Source: Paenibacillus roseus
GTDB taxonomy: Bacteria; Bacillota; Bacilli; Paenibacillales; Paenibacillaceae
Assembly: GCF_016424485.1 (NCBI RefSeq)
Contig: NZ_JAELUP010000117.1
Coordinates: forward strand, 124,001 to 188,000
DNA: 64,000 nt
Direction of reading: 5' to 3'
Shown here piece after piece: positions 1-8,709 of the stretch. The translations under genes were made by a program, and so were the position numbers. How positions within the stretch are numbered: the stretch's first letter is position 1; each line of letters begins with the position of its first letter. Under the pieces are notes generated by a model, which did not search any database, had not been told where the DNA came from, and saw only the letters and a list, made by a program, of their open reading frames with translations.

Positions 1-496
1 TACGTACTTCAACCATTGTTTCGCGATTAATCGTCTTACGCCCGTTGATTCCGGCCGCCATATTTTCACGCATAACTGTTGCCGAAGCTCGCCGTATTGC
101 AACCCCCGTCTGTACCTCAATATTGCGTCCGATATTCTGTAAATCCTTACGAGTGTCCGTAATCACCGCCTCGATTAACGCACGGTTCGCTCGATTAAAC
201 GAAACGATCTTAGCGGCCTCTGTCGCATTTTTAGCGGCTCCGGTCGCGATAATTGCTTCGACAATTCCGAGTCGAACCGTTTCCTTTACGTTTTCCTCAA
301 CCCACTCCGCCGATCTCGCATTGAGTTCCGCAAGGGTTTCAGATATCTCCTTTAACGCAGCCAGTGTAATAGCCCGGCTGAAATCGGACAACGCCAGCGA
401 CGCCAATTCTCCGTTAATCCGCCGGATGGCTTTACGGTAAGCAGCTACCAGGACGGCGTTTTTAATCGGGAGTTTACCTGGTTCACGGCCAGCCAT
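1..496 (-). CDS. Phage minor capsid (head) protein, partial
   Basis: The gene opens at an ATG that shares its A with the TAA stop of the portal gene (TAATG) and runs off the left edge, giving about 165 N-terminal residues. It is helical and rich in Ala, Arg and Glu. Its place directly downstream of the portal gene is that of the SPP1 gp7 or phage_min_cap2 type minor head protein, which enters the procapsid with the portal. The assignment rests on gene order and general character; I see no catalytic motif. The coupled start implies co-translation with the portal. The C-terminus cannot be judged. Confidence 0.6.
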   Translation of the reverse strand, partial: MAGREPGKLPIKNAVLVAAYRKAIRRINGELASLALSDFSRAITLAALKEISETLAELNARSAEWVEENVKETVRLGIVEAIIATGAAKNATEAAKIVSFNRANRALIEAVITDTRKDLQNIGRNIEVQTGVAIRRASATVMRENMAAGINGRKTINRETMVEVR

Positions 497-2061
497 TACG
501 CGAGTACCTCGTTAAATACCGAGCTTTCCGTAAATCCGGCCGCTTTCTCGTCCTCGCGAATCCGCCGCATTGTTTCCTCCGCCTGCAAGTCGTCAACTCC
601 GTCAAGTACCTTGATCGAGCCTTTAACGTCGGCGGTCGGCTTGCCTCCGGTTCGCAACGAGTAAATCTCCGCTTCCTCTTTCTCATTACGAGGGATTCCG
701 TCTCGCCAATTAATCTTCGGATACACTGGATCGTACTTCGCAAATCCCTCTACGCCCTCATTTGCGTAATTCTCCAGCTCCATCGCCGTCCACAACGCGT
801 CTCGGAGCGCCTTATCAAAATGCGTCCTGATACGTTTAACTTTGGAGAGTATCGGCATAAAACGGGACTTGATGGCCGAGCCGTCCGTATGCGATGTACC
901 TGTTCCGCCTTTATCGGACCCCGCCATTACCGTTCCGAATAACCATTGCGGAGTCTCCGACTGGATAAATACGAGAGACAACAATATGTCGAGTTCCTTA
1001 AATGCGCCCTCAAGCTGCGAATTCCACGTCATGTACCCTGGAGTGCCGTCATCCTTGCTTACGGGGATGTATTTGCCGCCCCACCGAACCGCGTTCGTGC
1101 CGTCTTCCTCGCCGATATCGTCCGGCCCGTAAGCGATCGGGTCCGAATGCTTCCACAGGATGTAATCGATTTGTACGAGCCGGTCGTTAATCGCTGCCAA
1201 TACGGATTCAAGCTTTTCAATTCCGCCAATCCCGCGCCAATTGTCGTCCACCGTTTTGTATGGCGCGTGGAATACTAACGGTCGATTAACACCTGTGGAA
1301 ACAATATCTTCGTCACGACCCGTCACGACCGGTTCCCCAATCGTAAAAGTTGGGACTTCCACACCGTACTGACTGTTGACACCTTCTACCGTAAGCTTAT
1401 AGCGTTCGTAGAGGATATAGCCCGGCAAATGACGCTCCACTACGAGGTACGGTGTTTCCTTCTCTTTTTGACCGGTGAGCAGCGAAGAAATTACCGCCTC
1501 TTTCTCGTCGACCCATTCTACGTAAGCAATATTGATTGCCGCGAATTTCTTCCGGCTGCCTCGGGCCAATTCCGGGAACACGTAGCAAGCGTCTACCGCT
1601 TCGATAATCGGCTCATTCTTCGGTTCCGGCACGGCTAGCCCCGCTTCCTTCAACGCCGAGTAGTCGTTCCGATCCGCGTAATATGTCTTGATCCACGAAT
1701 CGCCGCGAATACCGCCGCCCGTTACCGTTTCGTGGATAAGCTGTACAATGTCGTTCTCCTCGACGATGCGATTAAGAGCCGCCTGTTCCGCCGAGTCGTC
1801 AGGGTTACCGGATTCAAACGTTGGTGGATCGCCGACCATGAGGTCCGCCGGTTTTCCGACGAGTACGTCCACTAGATTTACGGCTATATACAGCTTGGCG
1901 AGCTGCGGCGCGGCTGGCGTATCCTTTAACAGTTCCGAAGCCCTCTCGTACACATCGAATAACCGCCCGTCGTATATCGCGCGGCCTCGCTTGTACTTCG
2001 CGATACGTTCGATATCGTCCGGTGGCGGGTATTGATTCCCCGGCTTAAATAGTTTCGTCAA
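496..2061 (-). CDS. Phage portal protein (SPP1 gp6-like)
   Basis: This is a 521-residue protein of the size of siphovirus portal proteins of the SPP1 gp6 class, which form the dodecameric ring at the capsid vertex through which DNA is pumped. It lies immediately downstream of the large terminase, the expected order. The N-terminal part has the helical YERASELL stretch seen before the wing domain in this family. The start is the TTG at 2061, eight bases behind an AAAGGAGG ribosome site. A longer reading to 2193 would run far back into the terminase gene and has no ribosome site. The stop overlaps the next gene. Confidence 0.85.
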   Translation of the reverse strand: MTKLFKPGNQYPPPDDIERIAKYKRGRAIYDGRLFDVYERASELLKDTPAAPQLAKLYIAVNLVDVLVGKPADLMVGDPPTFESGNPDDSAEQAALNRIVEENDIVQLIHETVTGGGIRGDSWIKTYYADRNDYSALKEAGLAVPEPKNEPIIEAVDACYVFPELARGSRKKFAAINIAYVEWVDEKEAVISSLLTGQKEKETPYLVVERHLPGYILYERYKLTVEGVNSQYGVEVPTFTIGEPVVTGRDEDIVSTGVNRPLVFHAPYKTVDDNWRGIGGIEKLESVLAAINDRLVQIDYILWKHSDPIAYGPDDIGEEDGTNAVRWGGKYIPVSKDDGTPGYMTWNSQLEGAFKELDILLSLVFIQSETPQWLFGTVMAGSDKGGTGTSHTDGSAIKSRFMPILSKVKRIRTHFDKALRDALWTAMELENYANEGVEGFAKYDPVYPKINWRDGIPRNEKEEAEIYSLRTGGKPTADVKGSIKVLDGVDDLQAEETMRRIREDEKAAGFTESSVFNEVLA

Positions 2062-2074
2062 CTTGCGGCCTCCT

Positions 2075-3844
2075 TTATCGATAAAATACCGCCGGTTTAT
2101 TTCGCACCTGCCGTTTGCCTTTCTTAAACGCCGAATACGCCATCTCCATAGCGTCCGGCAAATCGTCGTACCAGCGACTTCCGTACCGTTCAAAATGTTC
2201 GAGCAGCAACGCGTGCGCCCGGTTAAATATGATCGTTCCGTTCTCGATATCGGGCAGCATAGCCTCGATACGAAGCGCTTTCCGCGTCCGTTGATGAATT
2301 TCCTTAACGCGATTCCGAGCCGGATACCCCGCGGCCGTTAACGCCTGCTTGAGCTTGTGGACGAAGAATTCCTGCGCCATTTGCGCCTCCGCCGCAATCA
2401 CGTCCGGCTGGTAGCGGATAACCTTTTCGACAATGACACGCAAAAAAACGTCGGGGTGCACTCGCTCCCCCCACGCGTCAATGACGTATATTCGTTTCGT
2501 TACTCTATGTTGAGCCAGCGTAACAATGGCAGAGTAGTCGCCGCGCTGCTTTCCCATCGCGAAGTCAATACCGGTAGATACGTAATAATCTCGGTGACTA
2601 AAGTCCGGCAGCGTATCGTAATACCGAAATTGGTCCGGCTTAAACACCTGGCTTTCCTCGTCAATCGGGTTATTCATAAACTCCGTGTTAAACGCTTTTG
2701 TTCCGTAGTTCAACTTTTCGAGGATCAAATGCGCGATAGGAAACCGGCCAGGCCAGAGGACCTCCGCACCGCGATCCATTTCCGGCTTATTCTCGTTGTA
2801 ATACCGCATTGCGGCCTCAACGTTCGGTGATTTCCGTTCCTCTTCGGACTCCTCAAATTCCGCCAACTCTTCGTCAGTCGGCTCGTACTCCTTGTATATA
2901 CGTTCGAATTCCGACCATAAATCTGTCCGTTCAGGCTGCGAAATAATGGCCGGGAATTCGTTTTTGATAAAGTCCACACGCTGTTTCAACACGTAATTTA
3001 GCAACGAATCGTGGTGGACCAGCGTTCCCATGAAGATAATGGCCGTCTGCGTCGGATCGTAAGCAGGCATCAAGTCCGCGTTAAGCCAGTCTTTCGCCTT
3101 TTGCCGCAACTCCGGCGTATTGTTCGAATCCCGCGATTCCAAGTCGTCGAGTATGATCATATCCGGTCGCTGCGACCCGTTCCGGAAACCCCGAATCTGC
3201 ATTCCGAGGGATGTCGCTTCCATTTTGGTACCAGTCGACGTAAGAAAAGCCTCTTCCGAATCCTTCTCGTTCATTGACTTCTTTTCCGCAAGCACACCGC
3301 CGAAGTCTTCCCGTAACTTTTGATTGTACTTGAGCTGACCGGCTACCCATTTGATAAATTTCTTCGACCCGTTATTCGTTTCGGAGATAATCAGAATCAT
3401 TTTCCGTTTCCGGTATACGATCTCATGCACCGGAAAGGCATTGCTGAGATACGCCGATTTAGCGTGTCCCCGCGACGCCGCCCATGCGATACGGGCCGTT
3501 CTGTTACGGTTGGACACCGCGTCCAGAATCTTCGATAATTTCACGTGGAATTCCGGCGCATCGTCCATATCGACGGCCGTAGTGGGTACGAGATTGTCCG
3601 GATTTCCGGGATTCCTCGCCTCCGAGAAGTATTCGTAGAAAAAGTAGAGCATATCGACTTCTGCCCGATGTATCCGAACGAGTCGCCTGAGTTCGGCCAC
3701 CGTCGCTTGATACGTTTCTACGTGGTATTCCGTTGCTTTACCGGCTTTAATCAACGCGTGAAGCTTCCGCCCTCTCTCCCGTAAGAGACTGATACGGTCG
3801 GTCCGCGCTTCTCTGTTGAGCCATTGTCCGTCAATCCACGCCAT
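2075..3844 (-). CDS. terL: Terminase large subunit
   Basis: A 589-residue packaging motor with both expected domains. The ATPase domain has a Walker A variant ASRGHAKS at residues 123-130 and a Walker B stretch ending in DDLE near 231-236. The C-terminal RNase H-like nuclease shows GIDFAMG (Asp427), a following GDYSA, an acidic residue in AAEAQ near 487 and a late DDLPDAME motif, the acidic set that binds the metal ions. It cuts concatemeric phage DNA and drives it into the procapsid. It follows terS and a small zinc protein, whose 3' end overlaps its start by 14 bases. Its length is normal for large terminases. Confidence 0.93.
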   Translation of the reverse strand: MAWIDGQWLNREARTDRISLLRERGRKLHALIKAGKATEYHVETYQATVAELRRLVRIHRAEVDMLYFFYEYFSEARNPGNPDNLVPTTAVDMDDAPEFHVKLSKILDAVSNRNRTARIAWAASRGHAKSAYLSNAFPVHEIVYRKRKMILIISETNNGSKKFIKWVAGQLKYNQKLREDFGGVLAEKKSMNEKDSEEAFLTSTGTKMEATSLGMQIRGFRNGSQRPDMIILDDLESRDSNNTPELRQKAKDWLNADLMPAYDPTQTAIIFMGTLVHHDSLLNYVLKQRVDFIKNEFPAIISQPERTDLWSEFERIYKEYEPTDEELAEFEESEEERKSPNVEAAMRYYNENKPEMDRGAEVLWPGRFPIAHLILEKLNYGTKAFNTEFMNNPIDEESQVFKPDQFRYYDTLPDFSHRDYYVSTGIDFAMGKQRGDYSAIVTLAQHRVTKRIYVIDAWGERVHPDVFLRVIVEKVIRYQPDVIAAEAQMAQEFFVHKLKQALTAAGYPARNRVKEIHQRTRKALRIEAMLPDIENGTIIFNRAHALLLEHFERYGSRWYDDLPDAMEMAYSAFKKGKRQVRNKPAVFYR

Positions 3845-4007
3845 TAGACTTCGATAGTCGCTTTCGCTTCGAGGGAGTTATTCCGGCGAGCGCGGCGCTC
3901 ATTGCTGCTTCCTTACACGCTTCCTTACTGCAATACATTTTCCAATTAGGAGAGTACGGAACAGGCGTACTCTCCCCGCAGTTTGAACATTTCGCTATTT
4001 CGCCCAT
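3831..4007 (-). CDS. Small zinc-ribbon protein between terminase genes
   Basis: This 58-residue gene was read directly from the sequence. It begins with ATG behind an AAGGAG site and overlaps the terL start by 14 bases. The N-terminal half has CSNCGE and, 19 residues further, CSKEAC, a CxxC plus CxxxxC pair likely to hold one zinc. The C-terminal end is basic. Its position between small and large terminase suggests a packaging or HNH-accessory role, but no His-Asn-His motif is present and the function is unknown. Confidence 0.7.
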   Translation of the reverse strand: MGEIAKCSNCGESTPVPYSPNWKMYCSKEACKEAAMSAALAGITPSKRKRLSKSNGVD

Positions 4008-4028
4008 AGCTACGCAACTCCTTTCCGT

Positions 4029-4463
4029 TTATTTACCTTCAAGTAAAAGCTCGTCAATCTCCGCGATTTCGGCCGCCAACTCTTCGTTTGACCGAGCAGC
4101 CCCCGCGTCCTTCGTTTCCACCGCGACCTGCGCCGTAATTAAGCCCTCCCGCTTCATAAACAAGTCAATCGCCTTAACAGACGGCTGCGAGCTATCTATA
4201 AGCTCCATCAGCTTCCGGTACACCAGCGACCGTTTGCCTGTTAAAAAATCGTCGGCCAGCGAGTTCGCGTAATCGATAAACGCCTTATTCTGCGTGCGCC
4301 ATTCGTATAAAGTGTTGCGACTGACCCCGACCTCGGCCGCGATTTCCTCGAAACCTTTCCGCACATCTTCCGGCGCGAAATCCCGTTCTACTACGGCGAG
4401 CGCGGCGATCTTCTGCCGACCGTCAAGCCGGGATTCGAGTTGTTTTCGTTTTGCTGCGGACAT
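4029..4463 (-). CDS. terS: Terminase small subunit (HTH, phBC6A51 type)
   Basis: A 144-residue protein with a helix-turn-helix near residues 40-60 (IAAEVGVSRNTLYEWR) of the kind in the insertion-element/phBC6A51 small-terminase family. It recognises the packaging start site and brings in TerL. An acidic C-terminal tail (EEIAEIDELL type) is typical of the part that contacts the large subunit. The start is an ATG behind AGGAGGACG. It heads the packaging operon terS, zinc protein, terL, portal, minor capsid. Confidence 0.85.
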   Translation of the reverse strand: MSAAKRKQLESRLDGRQKIAALAVVERDFAPEDVRKGFEEIAAEVGVSRNTLYEWRTQNKAFIDYANSLADDFLTGKRSLVYRKLMELIDSSQPSVKAIDLFMKREGLITAQVAVETKDAGAARSNEELAAEIAEIDELLLEGK

Positions 4464-4482
4464 ATTACGTCCTCCTTTCTAT

Positions 4483-4647
4483 TTACCGTGATTTTACCGT
4501 CATTACCGATGGGTGGACGATTACCCTCTCAAACGAGCAGGACGCGTAAATTGCCGTGTCTGTGCGGTTTAAATCAACGTTAATCAATACGATTGCGGGA
4601 CCGGATACCTTAACCGCAACTTCAACGTACTCCTTCGCGTCGGGCAA
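4483..4647 (-). CDS. Hypothetical 54-aa protein upstream of terS
   Basis: An open frame of 54 residues starting at a TTG with a weak ribosome site and ending 20 bases before terS. The residue pattern (alternating hydrophobic and charged, GPAIVLINVD) looks like a small beta-rich protein, and codon use agrees with neighbouring phage genes. It overlaps the tiny ORF at 4622-4705 in another frame. That ORF has a far better ribosome site, so the two could be one product joined by frameshifting or the longer one could be spurious. No family recognised. Confidence 0.35.
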   Translation of the reverse strand: MPDAKEYVEVAVKVSGPAIVLINVDLNRTDTAIYASCSFERVIVHPSVMTVKSR

Positions 4648-4705
4648 GCTCTACCGTAAGTTGTTTCGTGGAATAGACGGACATGTCGGACTTGACGTGC
4701 ATCAT
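4622..4705 (-). CDS. Possible 27-aa leader peptide
   Basis: An ATG-ATG pair sits six bases behind a strong GGGAGGT ribosome site and opens a frame of only 27 residues ending LARREGVR. Very short frames with good ribosome sites are common in this phage. It may be a leader for the 54-aa frame that begins inside it, or a remnant. Nothing else supports it. Confidence 0.3.
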   Translation of the reverse strand: MMHVKSDMSVYSTKQLTVELARREGVR

Positions 4706-5109
4706 ACGAGTACCTCCCGAGTTTAAAATTTTGTACGTAAGTTGTAATCACCAGACGCAGCCCCACGCGACCCCTCCCTTGGGGGGCACCGTTACTTTAC
4801 CGTAGTAAAGCGTTGACGCATCGACCGGATGACGGATTATACATTTTCGACAAGACCGTTATGCACTACCGTTTATGCATCGATATGCACGGACATATGT
4901 ACAAAAGCCGACTTTGATACATATCTCTACGTACCTCAATACTCGAAATCCCGCGCACAGCTTGCGGTCTCACGTTCGGTTAATCTACGCTAATTCAGCC
5001 GTTTATTCACCGTTTATACATCGCTTATGGGACGTGGCTTTCGTGCGAATCGCGTATAATCATTTCCCATCGGAGCCGCTTATTTATGCACTCCGTATAC
5101 AATTGGTAA
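4706..5109. other. Non-coding stretch upstream of the packaging genes
   Basis: I see no convincing gene here. The stretch contains a run GTAAAGCGTTGACGCA at about 4805-4820 that recurs nearly unchanged (GTAAAGCGTTGATGCA) at about 5140-5155, and several short AT-rich palindromic words (ATGCAT, CATATG). A non-coding stretch next to terS is a common place for a pac or cos site, but no cohesive end or known recognition sequence can be identified by eye. Confidence 0.35.
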
Positions 5110-5247
5110 TTAACGGTAATATGCATAAAACTTCGTACGGTAAAGCGTTGATGCAGGAAATCGCAGTATGACCCCGTGAGTTTCGGAGGCCACGTCCGGT
5201 AGGCGCGCGTTGCAGATGTACGGAGCATATACGATAAGCACCGCCAT
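5110..5247 (-). CDS. Possible 45-aa hypothetical protein
   Basis: An ATG ten bases behind CGGAGG opens a 45-residue frame that starts with a short hydrophobic run (MAVLIVYAPYI). It follows the two small membrane-protein genes in the same direction. Codon use is not distinctive and I recognise no family. Treat it as a weak call. Confidence 0.25.
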   Translation of the reverse strand: MAVLIVYAPYICNARLPDVASETHGVILRFPASTLYRTKFYAYYR

Positions 5248-5354
5248 GCAGCCCCATACCTCCGTAACCTCACGATAACCTACGGATAAGCCTCGTAATC
5301 CTCCCGCTTCATTAGAGCCGGTTAAACACGGACATCTACCGTTGAAGGATACGT

Positions 5355-5558
5355 TCAAATCCACCCTCCGCGATACCCCCGTAATAGCCACACGATGAAC
5401 ATGCACAATACCGGAGCCACAATAACTATCGCTATATTACGGAGACTGTCCGCAATACCCTCGGTTTGTGGCTTAAATGGCGCAGGACCTACGTAGATAA
5501 ACGCTGATACAACTAATGCGGAATGGATCGCTAGGCATACGTAAAGGACCGTTAGCAT
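5355..5558 (-). CDS. Small membrane protein, 67 aa
   Basis: The ATG lies behind a GGAGGTGC ribosome site. The protein has two predicted membrane helices, roughly residues 3-25 and 42-60, with a short loop rich in Pro and charged residues between them and a basic C-terminal end (RGYRGGW). It is the second of two small two-helix proteins in a row. A holin-like, superinfection-exclusion or host-membrane role is possible, but no holin family signature is visible and there is no endolysin next to it. Confidence 0.5.
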   Translation of the reverse strand: MLTVLYVCLAIHSALVVSAFIYVGPAPFKPQTEGIADSLRNIAIVIVAPVLCMFIVWLLRGYRGGWI

Positions 5559-5573
5559 TCGAAAGCACCTCCA

Positions 5574-5753
5574 TTAGTCTCGTAATAGCAACCAATACAG
5601 CGCAATATACAACGTAGGCAATACGGCTAAAAGCAATAGGTTCGCCAATACCTGCGATCGACCGTGTCTCACTACGTTTAGGCATCCGGTAGGAATGTAG
5701 TGAAGAATAGCAACGAGAACCAGCGTAATGTGTACGAATAGGATCGTATACAT
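5574..5753 (-). CDS. Small membrane protein, 59 aa
   Basis: The ATG at 5753 sits nine bases behind GGAGGT; a longer reading to 5789 lacks a ribosome site. Two hydrophobic helices (about residues 2-20 and 36-55) flank a polar loop containing HGRSQ. It lies 15 bases upstream of the 67-aa membrane protein and is very likely co-transcribed with it. No family recognised. Confidence 0.5.
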   Translation of the reverse strand: MYTILFVHITLVLVAILHYIPTGCLNVVRHGRSQVLANLLLLAVLPTLYIALYWLLLRD

Positions 5754-5930
5754 CGGTAATACCTCCATTGTAGGTAACGTAATGCTCACGTACAGTGATT
5801 ACACTGACTGGGAGCATAAAGGATAAAACCCTTCGTCCAGCAGCCAAAAACCGTGCTGCTGTCCGGACTATTTTACTTACGAATCATTTCTTACAAGATT
5901 AAAATATACGTAGGTAAAAGATAAGTGCGA

Positions 5931-5977
5931 GGGAAGGCGGTTTTCCTTCCCGATGCAGGCGGGTGCTTTTCCCGCCT
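5931..5977. other. Two adjacent stem-loops
   Basis: GGGAAGG pairs with CCTTCCC (5931-5951) and AGGCGGG with CCCGCCT (5957-5977), both with seven-base loops of similar composition and five bases between them. Neither strand has a T-run after the stems, so they are not standard terminators. They lie in the 390-base gap (5790-6177) between the RepL-like gene and the membrane-protein genes, where I see no ORF of note. Confidence 0.5.
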
Positions 5978-6177
5978 ATTAATCCGATTCCTACCGTCTG
6001 ATTACGTTGACTCTACGTTTGTGTGCGCCCATCTCCGTCAGAAGATAAAGATATAATTAAAAACGAAAATCCCCGAAAATAGCCGTTTATTGTATATTAT
6101 CTACGATTATCTCCCGTTTACTCGGTTTTTCATTGTACGACTCAGGTTACCTTTTTTGCCGATTTGTACGAATGAGG

Positions 6178-7032
6178 TTACCTTTTTACGGAGAACATCG
6201 CCAATAGTGTGTCGTCCGGCTGCGTAGTTTTCCGGTAGAAAACGTTAGGATTGAAGAAGTAACGGACAGGATCGGACTCTGCTCCGAACTTCAAGCGTGC
6301 CAAGATGTATTCGCCGCCGAACTTCATGCGAGGTAATGACCGGCTGAGTGACTTTTCATGAATACCTACGATAGCCGCCAGTTCCTTACCGTTGAGCCAC
6401 CGTATCTTCCGCGGGTTAGCTTCGGACGGGTTCACACACAGAGCGTTAGTCCCGTAGTGAACATACGGCAGCATCCGGTACATTAAGCCGAGATCGGTCG
6501 CGTTAACTTCCCGATACACCTGCTTAACCTTTGCCGTGTATGAGCGAATGACCGCCCTATTCTGCGATACGCCACGAAAATGGTAGAGCGGATTGATATA
6601 GTAGTCTACGCCATCTTTCGTGATGATTCCGGCCGCCAAGCACGCGTCCAGGAAATCGTAGAATGTCTGGCGTTTCCGTTTGAGCTGAAGAATATCGAGC
6701 ATTTGCGTAGTTGTAAGAGATACGCTGCCCTTTCCGATTAGACGGCCGCTCTCGTAATCTACGTGGCATTGAAGAACGAGCAGATATCCGCATTGTGCCG
6801 TTGTAAGTGCGGCGGCTACCGTTCCAATTTCGGACATGTCTGCGAAGGTAAAATCGTGCTGACGGCCTTTGAACCCTTCGCGCTCTTTGTGCGAATCGGC
6901 CTGCGCTATGTTTACGACCTTGTGCGTAGAGGCTGGCGCATACACAAGCGGCTCGCCTGTTTCCGGATCGTATGCCGTACCTGTTCCGGAGAAGGCGATG
7001 TATTCGGTGGTTTGATTACGCAGGTTAGCCAC
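6178..7032 (-). CDS. RepL-like winged-helix replication protein (tentative)
   Basis: A 284-residue protein starting at a GTG that overlaps the previous stop (TAGTG). The central part has a helix-rich segment followed by a pattern LTTTQMLDILQLKRKRQ and then ..DGVDYYINPLYHFRG, which resembles the winged-helix core of Firmicute RepL-type plasmid replication initiators, where the wing ends in a similar YxINPxxxFRG. A second helix-turn-helix-like part lies near residues 215-235 (LAAIVGIHEKSLSRSLPRM). It may be a replication initiator or a transcription factor. Unlike the main replication genes it sits far away, next to the packaging end, so a regulatory role is equally possible. Confidence 0.45.
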   Translation of the reverse strand: MANLRNQTTEYIAFSGTGTAYDPETGEPLVYAPASTHKVVNIAQADSHKEREGFKGRQHDFTFADMSEIGTVAAALTTAQCGYLLVLQCHVDYESGRLIGKGSVSLTTTQMLDILQLKRKRQTFYDFLDACLAAGIITKDGVDYYINPLYHFRGVSQNRAVIRSYTAKVKQVYREVNATDLGLMYRMLPYVHYGTNALCVNPSEANPRKIRWLNGKELAAIVGIHEKSLSRSLPRMKFGGEYILARLKFGAESDPVRYFFNPNVFYRKTTQPDDTLLAMFSVKR

Positions 7033-7709
7033 TAAGCGGTCACCGCCTCTTCGTACATATCGACGTTTCCGAAGTATTCTCGTATACGCGGGAGGTGCTT
7101 GTATGCATAGTCCGATTGAGATGCCCGTGTAGCTGCTATATCTTCAGATAAGGTTCCACTTCTTCTACGATACCTTCCGGCTAGTGATCGGAGTCTTCGT
7201 AATTCGCGTTCCTTTTCCCGGATACTACGAATTAGGTATAGCTCCTCGCCTAAACTCGGCTCTTGTTCACCTTTATAGTCCGCGTGATTCGAATATAGAT
7301 CAAAACATAAATCCTCTAACTCTTGAGTCATATCAACTGCTCTCGACTCTATTTCATAGAGAGAGGTTTCCGAGTCTTGAACAAACTCTTTATATACTGC
7401 CTTGCCGAAGTTTAACTCCGGCTTCAGCTTGTTTATCAAGTAAGTTTCCAAGATATCCGCCATTGCGCTGCTTTCTGTTAAATAGACCTCGCAATACACT
7501 GCGCCCTGCAAGTCCTTACCGCCTTTATTAAGTACATGCTGTGCGAGACGGCTGGACAAATCCTTCGACATGCCTATATACAGCACGGTGTCTTCATTCT
7601 TGTGAATCACGTATACACCAGGCTTCCCCTTCAACATGCTCTTTACCGTACTAAAGCTATCCCAATCAAATCTAACCTCTGCGACATTCATACTCATATT
7701 AATCTTCAT
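7032..7709 (-). CDS. GIY-YIG nuclease-domain protein
   Basis: A 225-residue protein. Residues 30-110 form a GIY-YIG domain: GVYVI, then YIGMSKDLSSRLAQH, then a conserved Glu in LETYLINKLKPELN. The remainder is a charged helical region with many Arg (coiled-coil-like near 160-195), likely DNA-binding. Free-standing GIY-YIG proteins in phages are usually homing-type nucleases. It overlaps the next gene by one base, suggesting it has become part of that transcription unit. Confidence 0.8.
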   Translation of the reverse strand: MKINMSMNVAEVRFDWDSFSTVKSMLKGKPGVYVIHKNEDTVLYIGMSKDLSSRLAQHVLNKGGKDLQGAVYCEVYLTESSAMADILETYLINKLKPELNFGKAVYKEFVQDSETSLYEIESRAVDMTQELEDLCFDLYSNHADYKGEQEPSLGEELYLIRSIREKERELRRLRSLAGRYRRRSGTLSEDIAATRASQSDYAYKHLPRIREYFGNVDMYEEAVTA

Positions 7710-7804
7710 ACTCTACCCCCGCGTAGTAAATTTCCGAAAGAAAAGAAACCGGGACAGGTGGTTTCGGAGTACCACTTTTCGCGTGGCCGCGCTATTCCCA
7801 GACC

Positions 7805-7834
7805 ACAAAAAGACCCGACCTAGACGATCGGGGT
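7805..7834 (-). terminator. Rho-independent terminator on the minus strand
   Basis: ACCCCGA and TCGGGT pair with one bulge and are followed on the minus strand by CTTTTTG. It lies inside the 303-base gap 7710-8012 between divergent genes, upstream of the GIY-YIG gene on the same strand, so it would act as an attenuator of a leader transcript or end a short RNA starting near 7,900. The rest of the gap shows no ORF of note. Confidence 0.5.
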
Positions 7835-8012
7835 ATATAACCTGTAGCCAAATAATTCGGAAAAGTATGGGTACTATCGAAGGATTTTCCGATAACCTGT
7901 CGAATATTATACGTGGAGGTTAAACGGATCAAAAACGCCCATTCAAGCGGCTACCGTCATTATTACACTTGCGGACGGCTGCGTGATCTACAAGAATTAA
8001 AGGAGTGGCAGT

Positions 8013-8633
8013 GTGGGGAAGAGGCTCGACATTATCGGGGATAAGTATGTAAGGTTGACCGTAATCGAGGAAATAGATGCGCAAGTCGTTCAAATTACTG
8101 GTCGTGCAACTTCCATGCGTCACTTTCTGTGCAGATGCGATTGCGGAAATGAAAAGCAAGTATCAATGAGTGCCCTAAGATCAGGATTAACTAGATCGTG
8201 TGGGTGTCTGCGGCGCGAGGTCAGTAGGGAAAACGCAAGCGTTGTTAAGTGGACTGAGGAAAAAGTTATTGAGACACTTCGCGCCGCGTATATAGAGATG
8301 GACTTGGGCGGAGAACCAATGTCACGTATAATGTTTAACACACGGCGTCGTGTCGCGATGTCTATGTACGCTCAATTGCGTCTAGGCTGGCTAGATATGT
8401 GTCGGCTGGCAGGGCTGCCCTCGCCCAAGAAAGAGAGACATAGACAACCAAAGCTAACTGATGAGGAAATGTTAAAGTTACTACGTGAACAGTATGAATC
8501 CACGGGAAGTAAACATTTATCCAAACTGATACGGCCTAGTTCTTCTTTATACGCACACCGTTTTGGATCATGGATACGGGCGCTTGAATTAGCTGGAATT
8601 ACGACTACGCGTAACAAAAAGAGCAGTCCTTAA
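8013..8633 (+). CDS. Zinc-finger protein with homing-endonuclease-associated repeats
   Basis: A 206-residue protein on the plus strand, against the general direction. The N-terminal 65 residues carry the FLCRCDCGN...TRSCGC motif, four or more Cys, found at the front of phage AP2 and HNH proteins. Two later segments (around 80-125 and 145-195) share the pattern of the short helical DNA-binding repeat found beside HNH nucleases: long helix, YxxLxxxG(S)W..(L) and (E/C)LAG. No HNH or GIY core is visible, so it may be a DNA-binding remnant of a homing element or a regulator. GTG start behind AAAGGAG. Confidence 0.6.
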   Translation: MGKRLDIIGDKYVRLTVIEEIDAQVVQITGRATSMRHFLCRCDCGNEKQVSMSALRSGLTRSCGCLRREVSRENASVVKWTEEKVIETLRAAYIEMDLGGEPMSRIMFNTRRRVAMSMYAQLRLGWLDMCRLAGLPSPKKERHRQPKLTDEEMLKLLREQYESTGSKHLSKLIRPSSSLYAHRFGSWIRALELAGITTTRNKKSSP

Positions 8634-8646
8634 TCAGGCTGCTCTC
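8616..8646 (-). terminator. Terminator for the AP2-gene transcript
   Basis: GAGCAG and CTGCTC form a stem with a 12-base loop; on the minus strand it is followed by TTTTTG. It overlaps the last codons of the plus-strand gene and would stop leftward transcription coming from 8,710. Confidence 0.6.
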
Positions 8647-8709
8647 GCGAATTATACCAATCTAGAAAATCTCCCGGTATCTTTTACCTTGGAACATTAT
8701 ATCGGTAGC

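Noticed and set aside
4584..4766. 60-residue minus-strand frame over the terS leader
   Set aside because: It has no ribosome site and overlaps two better candidates; residues are Arg-rich and unstructured like a shadow frame.
5025..5273. 82-residue minus-strand frame
   Set aside because: It overlaps a frame with a better ribosome site and has shadow-like composition rich in Arg, Trp and His.
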